Part shown: piece by piece, positions 1-10,300 of the stretch
Layout of the letters: each line of letters opens with the position of its first letter
Numbering within the stretch: the stretch's first letter is position 1
Source of the DNA: Phallusia fumigata
Taxonomy: Eukaryota > Chordata > Ascidiacea > Phlebobranchia > Ascidiidae
DNA: 23,648 bases
NCBI GenBank assembly: GCA_008931825.1
Contig: QXVZ01013359.1
Location: 1-23,648, forward strand
Direction: 5' to 3'
Made by a program: the position numbers and the translations under genes
Notes under the pieces: generated by a model
Told to the model about the DNA's origin: nothing
Databases searched by the model: none
What the model saw: only the letters and a program-made list of their open reading frames with translations

Positions 1-1180
1 TGTATGTATCGTACACGCAACACCTCCCAACAATATAAAGAGCTTATCATTTTTATGACAGACGAATCCCAGCTGTTAATACTATACCACTGCTTTACTT
101 GATTGCGTAAGGTTAACCGAGATGTGTTTGCTAAATAACGCTGCAAAAGATAATATGTTACAATAACTTTGCTCTCAATTACAGTTGCACTCTCTTGTAC
201 AGCATCATGTAAGCCTATATTTGGTTGGTCAAAAAGCGCAATGTTATTAGATTTATAGCGCATTGCTGAAACCGCGTTGGAAAGGGTCGTTTGTGTGGTT
301 TGCTGTGGCTCGTTCAAAGGTCACTGCTGGTCAAACTATTGGTTAATGGTACTGTGGGGTTCCATTCATGCTTTCCCCCCCCCCCTTGAAATTGACATGA
401 TGTAAGAAATGATTAAGATTATAAAGTGAAATCTTTACTTTTTGTTTAAATTTGTAAAAAACTGATTCTTAAACTGATCTCGTCCTAAAAACATCACTTC
501 TATTCAGAAATTGCATGTGTGTGGGCCCCCATATGTTTATGCTAGCAGAAACAAACATGTTATAAAATGCCAAGAGATTGAGGGACCCAATTTAGTGCAG
601 GTATAGAGTATATCCAATGAAATAAAAGAAATGATATATGTGTAGAACATCATTGTGAGGTGGTAGTGTATGTTGGAAAACACCACCTCTCTAGTTTTAT
701 TTCATAAACATTGCATTAATCACAAGCAACGGTTGTATAATTAGTACACATGCCCGCAGAAAAAAATATTAGTTTCTGACGGCCCACGACAAAATAAATT
801 GGGACTACACTTTTTTAGTGTAATTACCACCAAATTGAAGACTCGTATGACAAGCGAACTTGTAGAAAACTAAACATATTGCCCTGCAATATCTTCGTTC
901 TTGGATTGTGTTTTGTTGTTGTTTGTTGTACATTGCAGAAGGTAAAAACAAAAACAAAAACAGAATAGGATTCGTTATTCTGGATTTAATCTAACCAGAT
1001 TTGGATATTTCCAGAATGCTTTACTATTCTGAATTGTCTATCCCTAGTACCAACATGAAGACACATTTCTGTAGAAAACAAACCAACATTATTGTTTTAA
1101 AACATTAGGGTTTTTAGAGATTTTAACTGTAATTATTAAACAAACAAACTTACCTACACAGTAATTCTTTGTTTCTATAG
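1..1180. other. AT-rich upstream stretch, probably FAF2 intron
   Basis: No coding exon is supported here. The first recognised FAF2 exon begins at 1181 after a TTTCTATAG acceptor and starts in mid-domain, so at least one more exon must lie upstream. I looked for the segment expected just before it (the middle of the UAS domain) and did not find it, so this stretch is most simply the 3' part of a long intron. Simple-sequence features are an 11-base C run at 375-385 and three AAAAAC units at 944-961. Confidence 0.5.
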
Positions 1181-3897
1181 TTTCAAAAATTTTGCGATAC
1201 CCAGAGTGTCCTTCATTAGCTGTCGTTTGTCTATTTCAACACAAGATGACTGTGGTTGGAAGGTTACACGGCTATCTTGCCCCTCAGGTATTCTTAAGAT
1301 TGTATCACCTAGCAGCTGATAAGGTTTGTTAAACGATTATTTTTGGGCTCAGGAGCTAATTGATAAATTAAGTGAAGTNTGCCCCTCAGGTATTCTTAAG
1401 ATTGTAACACCTAGCAGCTGATAAGGTTTGTTAAACAATTATTTTTGTGCTCAGGAGCTAATTGATAAATTAAGTGAAGTTGTTGAAGCTTATGAACCAG
1501 TGCTTGTTGCTACTCGCTCCGATCGCAATGCACTTATGCAAAACCAATTGATTCGTCAAGAACAAGATGCTGCTTACAAGGAATCGCTACAAAAAGATAA
1601 GGAAAAGGTAAAATGTAAAACAATAGACTGTTGCTTGGGGTAGATGTTTTTTTGCTCTTCTTTCTTCTGGTGTTTTACCCTGTTAGTTTTTGCTTGCCGA
1701 GAACATCCAAAGTTAGTTACATCAGGGCTTCCCAAACTTTTTGCTCTGCGACCCCTTTTAATTTCTAAAATTTTTCTGTGACCCTTGAAAAAGTACTACT
1801 TGAAAGAAAAATCAAATATTAGTGTGCAGTTTCAACATGACAATGTCAGAAAACGAACATTATATCAAGGCAAATACTCAAAAAGAAGTCGATAATGACC
1901 AAATTTGGGAAATTGGTGTAATCGCGACCCACAAAATTCTTTGCGTGACCCCTAGTTATGGAAGCTTTGAGTTACATGGTGCAAATCACGTTTAAAGTTT
2001 GTTGGAATGATTCACAAAAGGCTATAACAGTTTTTCTAAATAGAACTTGCTTCTCAGTAATCCTCTGTTTTAAAGAAGCCAGGGTTGAAAAAATGTCATT
2101 GCTTGCTTCAAAATGTGAAATCAGACCGTGTAAATTTTGTTCAAATTGCAGATGGATAAAAAACTGAAAGAGGAGGAGGAAATTCAAAAGCAAAAGGAGA
2201 AAAGGGAGCAACTGCGCCGAGATAAGGAGTTCGCGGAGGAAATCTGTCGTCAAAGAAAGGAAAGCTGCAAGCAAGGTATTTTTGTGTTGCGGTTTTCATC
2301 GAAATTGTTATTCCAAGTAATCTGGTTACAATTTTCCTAATTTTCAAATTTAGTCATAACCGTGTGACGGTTTGAGTCATGGCGGTGTCATAGACAAGCG
2401 GTCATTACAGTTTTAATACAGGTCCTATGCGGAAGACATGGCGAATTTACATGTGGCTTTTTTCAAAACATATGAAACATTGATTTCCTTGTAACGTTAA
2501 GTAGGACAAACCGCCTTGACAAATTCAAGAAAACACGTGAACGGAAACGTATGACCGCCAAGCTGTATTTTGATGTTGCATTATTATGTCAAAACGCTTC
2601 ACACTTTATACCCACAGCTAAATATACTTGCTTTGTCGTCACTTATACTTGCAACTAAATATACTTGCTGATTTTTTGACGAACCGTTTGCATTTTATCT
2701 CGATCAAAAAGTCTGCGTAGCTTAAAGCAGATTCCAAGCATTTTTTCCTACTTCAAAACAAGAAAAAAATTAACTTTCTGCAGCTTTCTGCGTAATAACG
2801 TATTAGGAATAGCTTTAAAGGGTAAAAGATGATGCTTTTAAACGACCACGTTGAACCACCTTTGTATGCGTTTCAGAACTTCCGGAGGAACCTAACAAAG
2901 ACCACCCGGATGTTGTAACCCTGCTCATCAAAATGCCGGATGGTTCGCGGTTGAAACGACGATTTTTGCCAACAGATTCTGTTAAGGTAGGTCACGTGGT
3001 GAGGGTGTCTGGGCCGTCCTGTTTGTATGACCACCTAATGTCACTGCTAGTTATTCCTTTATGCTAATCAGCGTAATTTGCGTATCGATTATATTCATAT
3101 CCTACAGGAGAAATGGTCGCCAAAGCTCAACATTGAAAGGAAGTGATGTTGCTAGTTTTGAAAGCAACAGGTGGCTGCGAGTTTTTGATTTCCATCGTTT
3201 CACCGGTATAATTATCAAGTTGCGCATTTTACGCGTTTGGTGGAAGTTAGTACAGGGTTACATGGCGCAAACTTAAATATGCGTTTGTGTGTGTTTTGAT
3301 TTAAATGCTGGTACTCTTTACGAATTGTTGACGAGATTTTACCACTAGGTCATCTGTGTACAGATGCAAGATATGCCTTTGCGTGACTGCAAACTGTTTC
3401 GACGTTTTTACAGCGACACAGCGTATGTTGAAACGTCGAAAATATTTGACACACAAATAATTGTGTGTATCTTACTACCGAAACTATTTTGAAATCGAAA
3501 ATTGTTTACCAGGCGTTAGTTTGGTACACGATCAACCTTCTTATACTTTCACATACTTAGATACGACTACAAAACTGAAAATATGTGTTGTATGATGTCA
3601 ATCCCATTGCATATTACGGCGAAAAAACCTGTTTCCCTAATTTTAATCTTTTCTATTCGTCAGGCTGTTCACGATTACGTTTATTCCCACGAAAGCTCCC
3701 CTCCTCGCTTCAAGGTTTTCACCAACTTTCCACGTCGTGCGATTCCCGGTTGCTCAACGGAAGAAATTGAAGAGGATGTAGACCTTCCGTTGCTCAAGGA
3801 CGCTGGTTTCCATCGCAACGACAATCTTTTTATCCAGTCCATGGTAGATGATGACGATGACGAAGAAGAGGACTCGGATGAACTGGCCACTAGGTGA
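1181..3897 (+). CDS. FAF2: FAF2/UBXD8-type UBX-domain protein, C-terminal half (5 exons)
   Basis: Exons with matching phases: 1181-1287, 1455-1607, 2152-2275, 2877-2986 and 3664-3897 (TGA at 3895-3897), giving 241 complete codons plus a partial first one. Exon 1 ends the UAS domain and contains MTVVGRLHGYLAPQ, close to the MTVVGRLEG segment remembered from vertebrate FAF2. Exons 2-3 encode a Glu/Lys/Arg-rich coiled coil with the family's RQEQDAAYKESL stretch. Exons 4-5 encode the UBX domain. In this family FAF2 is an ER and lipid-droplet membrane protein that recruits p97/VCP to ubiquitinated clients in ER-associated degradation. The N-terminal UBA domain and membrane hairpin are not in the window. 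FAF1 is the main alternative, but MTVVGRL and the direct coiled-coil-to-UBX layout favour FAF2. The intron after exon 1 includes a suspect duplication (see 1278-1480). No canonical AATAAA was seen soon after the stop. Confidence 0.88.
1278..1480 (+). repeat. 101-bp tandem duplication around one N (likely allelic misassembly)
   Basis: Positions 1278-1378 and 1380-1480 are the same 101 bases apart from three substitutions, separated only by an N at 1379. Each copy holds the last bases of one FAF2 exon with its donor, the whole short intron, the acceptor, and the first 26 bases of the next exon. If the copies are collapsed, the intron is 65 bp and the gene reads normally. As written, the intron is 167 bp (1288-1454). 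Three differences in 101 bp fits allelic divergence in a highly polymorphic animal. A real recent duplication cannot be excluded. Confidence 0.85.
1723..1969. mobile_element. Non-autonomous hAT-type element (MITE) in a FAF2 intron
   Basis: A 247-bp element starts CAGGGCTTCCCAAACT and ends AGTTATGGAAGCTTTG. The end is a degraded reverse complement of the start (12 of 16 positions match). It is flanked by an exact 8-bp direct duplication, AGTTACAT, at 1715-1722 and 1970-1977. Eight-bp target duplications and CAG-type termini are hallmarks of hAT transposons. Subterminal gGCGACCCC/GTGACCC motifs recur near both ends (about 1748, 1780, 1924 and 1945), as in many hAT MITEs. It has no coding capacity, so it would need a transposase from elsewhere. 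It lies wholly inside the intron 1608-2151 and does not touch splice sites. Confidence 0.85.
2618..2669. repeat. Direct repeat of CTAAATATACTTGCT, two copies
   Basis: A 15-base unit occurs at 2618-2632 and 2655-2669 (period 37), with a partial TATACTTGC copy between them. It lies in the FAF2 intron 2276-2876. It looks like local slippage or a decayed tandem, and no function is evident. Confidence 0.6.
2877..3897 (+). CDS. FAF2: UBX domain exons of the FAF2-type gene, with acidic tail
   Basis: Exon 2877-2986 completes a codon split after the G at 2275 and begins LPEEPNKDHPD, then a first beta strand and SRLKRRFLPTDSV, matching the N-terminal half of UBX domains. After a 677-bp intron, exon 3664-3897 gives AVHDYVYSHE, then TNFPRRAIPG, which contains the FPR loop that contacts p97 in UBX proteins, and ends with the last strand NLFIQSMV. 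After the domain comes a run of Asp/Glu (about 12 of 13 residues) and a short ELATR end. Remembered vertebrate FAF2 stops just after the last strand, so this acidic tail is an extension. Confidence 0.85.
3397..3468. repeat. Two adjacent inverted repeats in a FAF2 intron
   Basis: TTTCGACGTTT (3397-3407) pairs perfectly with AAACGTCGAAA (3431-3441) across a 23-base spacer. Immediately after, ACACACAA (3449-3456) pairs with TTGTGTGT (3461-3468) across 4 bases. Both lie in the intron between the two UBX exons. They could be a decayed element end or a local RNA structure. Confidence 0.55.
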
Positions 3898-5799
3898 CGA
3901 TGTGGCATCATTCAACTTGGTTAGGGAATTTTAACTTATTTCCATGTTGACGTGACCGAGGAGATTGTCGCGTTACGCGTGTTTCGCCGGTTATATAATG
4001 AATTATCTGTCAACCGGCACAAGCAAACTAAATACTATAGTCCCGGCGTTGCTTTTTATCGTAAAATATAATTCAGAGTTGATAAAAAGTGTTTGTATTT
4101 GCTCCTTTCTTGTGAAGACTTATCGCTCACTGAAAAAGTTTATTTAAGAGTTTAGATAGTGGATTTTGCGCTTTGGTAAGGACAATTTTTTGGCTGGATT
4201 AGTAGCCGGCTTGGTCAGTTAAGTTGTTTCTACTTAAAAAGCGCTTTTTGATATATTCAACATTAATACCACAAACCATTTTCTGCAATAGTATATTGTA
4301 TTGACCTCCTAAAACCGTTTCATGAGCTGCTACAAGTAAACTTCTGCGATGGAAATATTTTGACATTGTTTTTGGGGGTGTCACTGTAAACGCTTTTTAT
4401 TGTTTGAACGTTTGTTCTTTAAAGGTAAACATACCTTGACCACGCAAACGCCCAATACGTAAATGTCAGACGTATGTTGTGCAACTAGAATCTCCGGTTC
4501 AATACTTAATTTGTTATTCTTGCGATCCATTGCCATGTTCTGTCCGTTGTGTTAGCGTAGAAAAATTAAACTGGTTTTGACTTGCCTGCCTCGCACCTCG
4601 TGGTAACAGTAAAGGAAGTGTAACTCCATTGTTTGTAGTAATGACCAAGCAAGAACTGGGAATTGGTATGACAGAATCCTCTTGGGGTATGTTGTCATTT
4701 CGCAATTGTTGTTTACGTCATCATATTAATTAATATGGCAACATAGTCCAGGCGGAAAGGCAAAACTTAAAGCTTTACTTTTTTCTTCGGCATGTTAGAC
4801 TGTATTTTGTTACATAGTCTATTATGTTGAAGAAAAACAAAGCAAACGGGCCAAGTTCGCCTTTTTACAATGTGAAACACAAGCCCCTCGCTACACTTTA
4901 AACATTAATATGTTAATTCACGAAAGCAGGCCACTGCTGCACTGGACAAGCAGCGAATGAGGCGTAATCGTTGCATTGGCACTGGACAAGGTTCAAGCCG
5001 GTCCATTTGCAGGGTGACAAACATGTTGTTGTTTACGTTGTGAAGAGGCAGTGCATAACCCGTACATCGGCTGTCGGGCGCGCTTGGGGATGGCGGCGAC
5101 AGAAAACCTGTAATTAAAGACGACAATACTGAGCTCTGAACGTTGTTTGTCGTTTAATCAGCAGTTTTAATTGGCATTGTAGATCGGTACATACAGGCGG
5201 CTTTTTCATTCAACTAGCCTTTGTTTGTGGTGTTTCGATTAGGCACATGAGATGTTCAAATCAGAACTCTAGCTAAACGGCATATTATTTGGATCATATA
5301 TGTTTTACTGCATCAAATAGCCTACTGCAAAAAACATTTGTTTTACCTCCAATACGACTCCAAGCTTTTTCTAAATCTGAGATCGATTAGTCTGCTAGCG
5401 TAAGATGCTCTGGAGTGCCATAGTATGGTTTAGTTAAGTACAGTAAGCAACCTTGTCCTTATTTGCTCTATAATCTATAATATCATGTCCAGAAAGCAAG
5501 CGGTTGGTAGTTTTCTAAAGCCATCAAAAAGTTCCACTTGATGTCGCAATGACTCACATCTAACAGCATGTTGATTTTTGACCAAGTTTGACGGTTAAAC
5601 TTTGCCCCAGAAGGAGGTAACTTTTATGCATAGGGGTACAATATATAAGCCCTTTTTCACTAATTAGGTCATCACAAACACCTAAACAAACATGAACCTA
5701 TATAAACGGAAACAATTGCCTGAGATTTTCTGTTTGTTTATTTTAACTGTCTTTTAATAAATGTTTCATGTTCTTTTTTTTCTGGCGCAATAAACCACT
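3898..5799. other. Intergenic stretch between the FAF2-type and IRS genes
   Basis: The first few hundred bases are presumably FAF2 3' untranslated sequence, but I could not place the poly(A) site. No ORF here resembles a known protein. Small features are a 16-bp perfect palindrome at 4722-4737 (CATATTAATTAATATG), an 11-base direct repeat CACTGGACAAG at 4940-4950 and 4980-4990, forkhead-type TTGTTTAC at 4709-4716 and 5029-5036, and a TATATAAG string near 5641-5650 that could be a TATA box but has no mapped start beside it. Confidence 0.5.
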
Positions 5800-6385
5800 T
5801 TTGCGAACGACAAAAACTGCGAAGGGAAAGTTACCGGACGGCGGGCAGGAAAATTGTGTTTGTCGCTGAAAGCCGATTGAGTCACGTGATTAATGCCCTG
5901 GGCCAAACCGTAAACAACCATACAATTCCATCTTCTCTTTTTCCTTTATCTGGGAGGCGACAAAGGATGAAGCGGACACTTGCGCAAAAAAACAATGTGC
6001 CGCGGAATCGCATCGCATATTGTACGACAAAGGGGCGAATAACAAGGTCACGAAATTGTAAGAGTCATCAAGCAAGCAAACATGAAAGTGCGACGCTGGA
6101 CGATGTAAAAAGCAGGCATAGAGCCCTTTCGTGGGAGCTCGCGCGCTTGCTCCCGTTCTCTCTCTTTTTTTCTTTATTGCGTCTCAGGTTGAGTGTAGTA
6201 AAAAAGGATATGTGTTTTTTCACCCTTCCACGCCAACACATAGATTGTTTGTTGGAACAAATTTGGATTGGTGGGGAAGGTTGAATGATTGTGAAATTAG
6301 TTTTTGGTTGATGCATCTGTTGACCATTGTACGCACTAGAACAAACGTTTCGGTCAGCATTTACTTCGTTTGAGCACGTGTGAAG
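5800..6385 (+). promoter_or_regulatory. Candidate IRS promoter and 5' untranslated exon
   Basis: This stretch is richer in CpG than its AT-rich surroundings and lies about 0.6-1.2 kb before the IRS start codon. It contains an extended E-box GTCACGTGAT at 5881-5890 and a forkhead/FOXO-type GTAAACAA at 5910-5917. A plausible donor (AAG|GTGAG at 6385/6386) could pair with the acceptor at 6930-6931, making 6386-6931 a 546-bp intron in the 5' UTR. A 142-codon ORF here has no family resemblance and I do not call it. The assignment is inferred from position and composition only. Confidence 0.3.
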
Positions 6386-6921
6386 GTGAGGAGTAAAGGT
6401 TTTGCTTTTGGCTTGTTTTAGTTGTTGAGTCTGTTACTTATCGCAAAAACAAGTTCCTTTTTACATCAAGAGGCTTAGGCAACCCGTACATACATTTGAA
6501 ATCCAGCTTTATACTAGATGTTTTGATAACTTAGTTGCAGTCTGTTTGAGGAGAAATAGAGAATGTTTATCAGCATTTTAGTTTTAGGTTATTAAAGTAT
6601 CCAGTAGGGACAGGTTGAATTAGGCCTGGTACAGGTTGGTGGCACATTTTACCTTGTTTAGCAATAAAAGTGACAAACGTACAAGATATCATTGCAAATG
6701 TTGTCAGGTCTACATCAAATATTACCATACAAACCATTGTTACCATAAGTATGTATATATTTGATAACAGATGCTTTAACCAAAAAGGTGGTTTGACACA
6801 ATATGGAAAGAATGTAGTTATATTTTATGTATCAGTAGTGCCTCATAAAGTACTGAGAAACTTCTATTTAGCTAGCTGAAATTGTGTATGAAACTTAATG
6901 TTCACAGTTAAAATGTTGACA

Positions 6922-6932
6922 TTCGTTTCAGA
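6922..6932 (+). promoter_or_regulatory. Candidate splice (or SL trans-splice) acceptor before IRS start
   Basis: A pyrimidine-containing stretch ending TTCGTTTCAG places an AG at 6930-6931, 55 bases before the IRS ATG at 6987. An in-frame TGA at 6933-6935 closes the reading frame upstream, so the ATG at 6987 (or the next Met, codon 9) should be the start. In ascidians many mRNAs receive a spliced leader at such sites, so this may be a 5' UTR intron end or a trans-splice acceptor. Confidence 0.35.
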
Positions 6933-6986
6933 TGATTAGATGACATCCTGAAACATTCAGTAAAAACATATTTATTTATCACTGTC

Positions 6987-7326
6987 ATGGCCCCAGATCC
7001 TGACTATACAATGTCAACGGATGTGATACTAAAAGGAACACTGCGCAAAGCAAAAACATGGAACAAGCGTTTTTTTGTCCTTCGTGAAGGCCCTCCACCT
7101 AAACTGGAATATTATGAAAATGAGAAGAAGTGGAAAGGTCAAAAGACGGACAAACCTAAACGACAAATTGACTTGGACAATCCATGGAATGTAAGCAAGA
7201 AGAAAGATTCAAAACATGAATACCTCATTGTTATATTTACTGAAGATGAATATTTTACCATGGCTGCTGACAACGCTGACACACAAAATCAATGGGTGGT
7301 AGCTCTACAAAAAGCATTACGTCCAG
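6987..7326 (+). CDS. IRS: IRS exon encoding the PH domain
   Basis: Residues 1-113. After MAPDPDYTM comes a PH fold: the first strands DVILKGTLRKAKTWNKRFFVL (12-32, split in sense by a loop), then LEYYENEKKWKG, PKRQIDLDNPWNV, and the C-terminal helix QNQWVVALQKAL with the conserved Trp at 103. KRFFVLR and LEYYENEKKW are nearly identical to the same positions in vertebrate IRS1. The ATG at 6987 has G at +4 and an in-frame stop 54 bases upstream. The exon ends at a strong donor, G|GTAAGG. In IRS proteins this domain helps membrane and receptor targeting. Confidence 0.92.
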
Positions 7327-10300
7327 GTAAGGAAAATCTATATTTAAAACCTAATGCATAATTTGTTGTTTGTTGTGATTTTTTTGTGGTAGTTCGTGCC
7401 TTTAATGTTGTAGAAATGGTTCGAAAGTTATGGAAAGGCTTTCACTTTGCAAAACATTCAGTGATTTGTCTTGATAGAAATCAGGGCAATGGGAAGTTCA
7501 ATACAGACATAATCACCCTATATATTGCTTGTATTGCTGTTCAGCATCACAAAATACAAAATTTCTCAGGCTGTTTCTTATGTCATCGAACACACTAAAA
7601 CTTTGTTTGGAAAAGTGCTTTAATTGCATTGTAGAAACAAGCAAATCTTATGTATGTAAGGTTTAGCTGCCGTTTAGCTGTGAGATCTAAATAGGCATGT
7701 ATCAATCTGCATATTGTATGAATCATGTAATTCTAGCTCCTCATGTCATTAATGTGTCATAGCTCCCTATTGCTGCTACAATGTGCACTAGTTTACAGTG
7801 CTTAAACAATGTGAGCAGTTTGGTAAAGCACAGTATTATTGGTGGTTAGTGGGTGGTCAGCTAGTGGAATGTTTTCATGGCTGCATGTCCGTTTCGGCGG
7901 TTGCTTCCCACGGTCGGCTTGCTTCCCGGGACATACTGCTCCTTCAACCATCCGTGAAGTCCCGATCGCGTTAAGTTTTCTCATGTGACCCAGCATGATT
8001 TCTATTGTCATATAGCAGAATCCCACAGTCGGCATGGCTTTGGGTTCAAGCGCGTATCAGTGATTTGATTTGTTCTATCAGGGTTTGCGACATGTTAGCT
8101 CAAAGTTCTAACCTCCGGTTCCCGACGATGTTTACCATCGTCTGTTTTTGACCTTTTTACGTGTTTCGACTTTGGTCGGGATCACGCGATGGGTGCATGT
8201 TTAGTTCGTATGTCACCTTGCACTTCCGCCCATTGAAAATCGAAATAAACACTCGACGATAACTGCTGAATTTTTGCCTCGACATGATTGTATTTCATGT
8301 AAAAAAAACAAGACAAAAAGCAGCGTGGGAGCAAATAATTATATAACCAAAAATATAAAGTTAACAGCGCACATAGAAAAGAAAGATGGGCGCGTTTAAA
8401 AATTGTGTTGTTCAGCAGGCGTTTTGTCTCACTCGCTGTAGACTTGTTTGTCATGCTATCTGTTATTGAAGATAATGTTGTGGTTCCATGAAGCGAGCGC
8501 ACAGAGCCAAACTGAGCTAACGTCAGTGTGGAGTGTGTGTGCGCGACGAATCGCACCTTGGGTGTGTCGCAGGCGCGTGCACGCACATTCCGATTCGTCG
8601 TCGTGCGAAAACAAGTCCGTGAGTGTTCGACATTCCTTAGTGTCTACGTAACTACCTACTACGGTCGCGGGGTCATTGTTTCCATTTGCAATAATATGGA
8701 CGACATTTGTCTATAAAACGTGCAGGACACACTTGCCTCCCCTTTTGACCATGTACGAAAAGAGACCATTTAGTGTTTTTGTCGTCATTATCGTACCTCA
8801 AAGGCATTATCCAAGTACTAAGGCGGCCTTGTTGTCAGAAAAAAGTACCAGGCAACATTAGAATCCGCCTCTCAGCTTTTTCAATAGGCGTCGACCAGCC
8901 ACTTTATTTGGGCCAGACGTCTGCGTTTATCAACGAAATTTAACACCACCCACTGCAGACTTTTGTAATCGATTTTCAAAAAGTTTTAGGCAGTTTTTAC
9001 GCCCGAGTAAAAAGATGTATCGTTTAATTATGTGTTATTGGCAATTATAGGTGCCAGCAGTGCGCCAAACCTGTAGATTAAATTGGTCAAAAGCCCTATT
9101 GAGACATGTCGACAAACAATGCTTGGTGTAGTTTGGCGCGTTGTCAGACTGTATGTAAAACAAACATAGGAAGAGTACACAACCTGGGTCGCTGCCAAAA
9201 AGTTAATGAAACGTTGGATAAACAGCGTAACTTTCTGATTTGGTGCATTTTCGCTTGGTGCAACTTGTGACAGGTGCGATTTGTAACACTTTTTTCTCAA
9301 TCCGTTAAAGCGAATCAATGGTGAACGGCAACACCAGCACTTGCACGATGTTGTTGTGATCGTCGTGCTATGCGCATTCCTTTTGCGCTGATATTTTGTT
9401 TTGACTTGTGAGCGAGCGGGAAATGCCTTTACCTGCGCCTCGCAGCCCCTTTTTCGTAGTGGCTCTCTGCAGATGCTCCTGTGAGGTAATTGTGCTACTA
9501 GGGCGCTACGAGACTTTGGCTTGGGCAATGCGTTTGTCAGTCGCAGGGATTTTGGCCAACAATTTATTCGTGAAATGCGGATATCCCTGCGCCAAATGTA
9601 CCAATAAATTTATTCCTAAAACCAGTTATTTATTTTTTTTCACTGGGGTATTGTCTGGTATTTTAAATTGTTGGTACGTTTTGTTTTCTTTGAGACGTGA
9701 ACCGGACATAACGGGATGTATACACAAAGTATGCTAACATCTAACACAATGCAAAAAATCTAGGAATCTGCATGTTTTGTATCGTTTCTTTCATGTTGTA
9801 AACAACATTTTATTGAAAATAGCTTTTTGTTTAATTGTTTTTCCCTGCGCCAACATGAGGCGTTTTCATGTTTTGTTGACCAAAGCGGCTAAAAAGATTG
9901 CGGGCCAGCCACTGGGGCGTGGTTTTAAACGTTTTAAAGCGAGAGAGAAAAGTTGTTTCTTGATTTCCCAACCAACGGAAGGGCCGTGTCGCGACCACAA
10001 GCGCGCTGGTCATCCCAACACGTAAAAATATAGCGGATAAGATCCGTGCTGATCCTTCGCCTTTCGTTTTCCCTGTAAGTAAGCGCGAAACGTTTGTTAA
10101 CAAAGCGATGCTAACAATAATCTGTGGCCGACTATTACCCGCCGATTTACACTGGTAGTCGTGGTGCCATGTAATTACCACACTGTACAACAGTTTGTCG
10201 CCAGGCGTCGGCAAACGCACTTGAATCTTTTTGCGACAATTGACGGAAAAAGGTTGTGGTGTTTTGGCGGCGGCATCCATGTTTTCCGTTAATCCCCGTT

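Noticed and set aside
1960-2347. Several short open frames over FAF2 exon 3 and the hAT element on both strands
   Set aside because: They are shadows of the real coiled-coil exon (2152-2275) or cross the transposon and intron boundaries.
4912-5043. 43-codon + strand stretch rich in Arg/Gln, exon-like
   Set aside because: No convincing acceptor or donor, no homology, and it contains a local CACTGGACAAG repeat. Too weak to call.
5856-6284. 142-codon open frame upstream of IRS
   Set aside because: No recognisable domain, overlapping open frames on the other strand, and biased composition explain it. The stretch fits a promoter or 5' UTR better.
8041-8056. GGGTTCAAGCGCG resembling a tRNA B-box
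   Set aside because: No matching A-box at the right distance, and no cloverleaf or acceptor stem could be traced.
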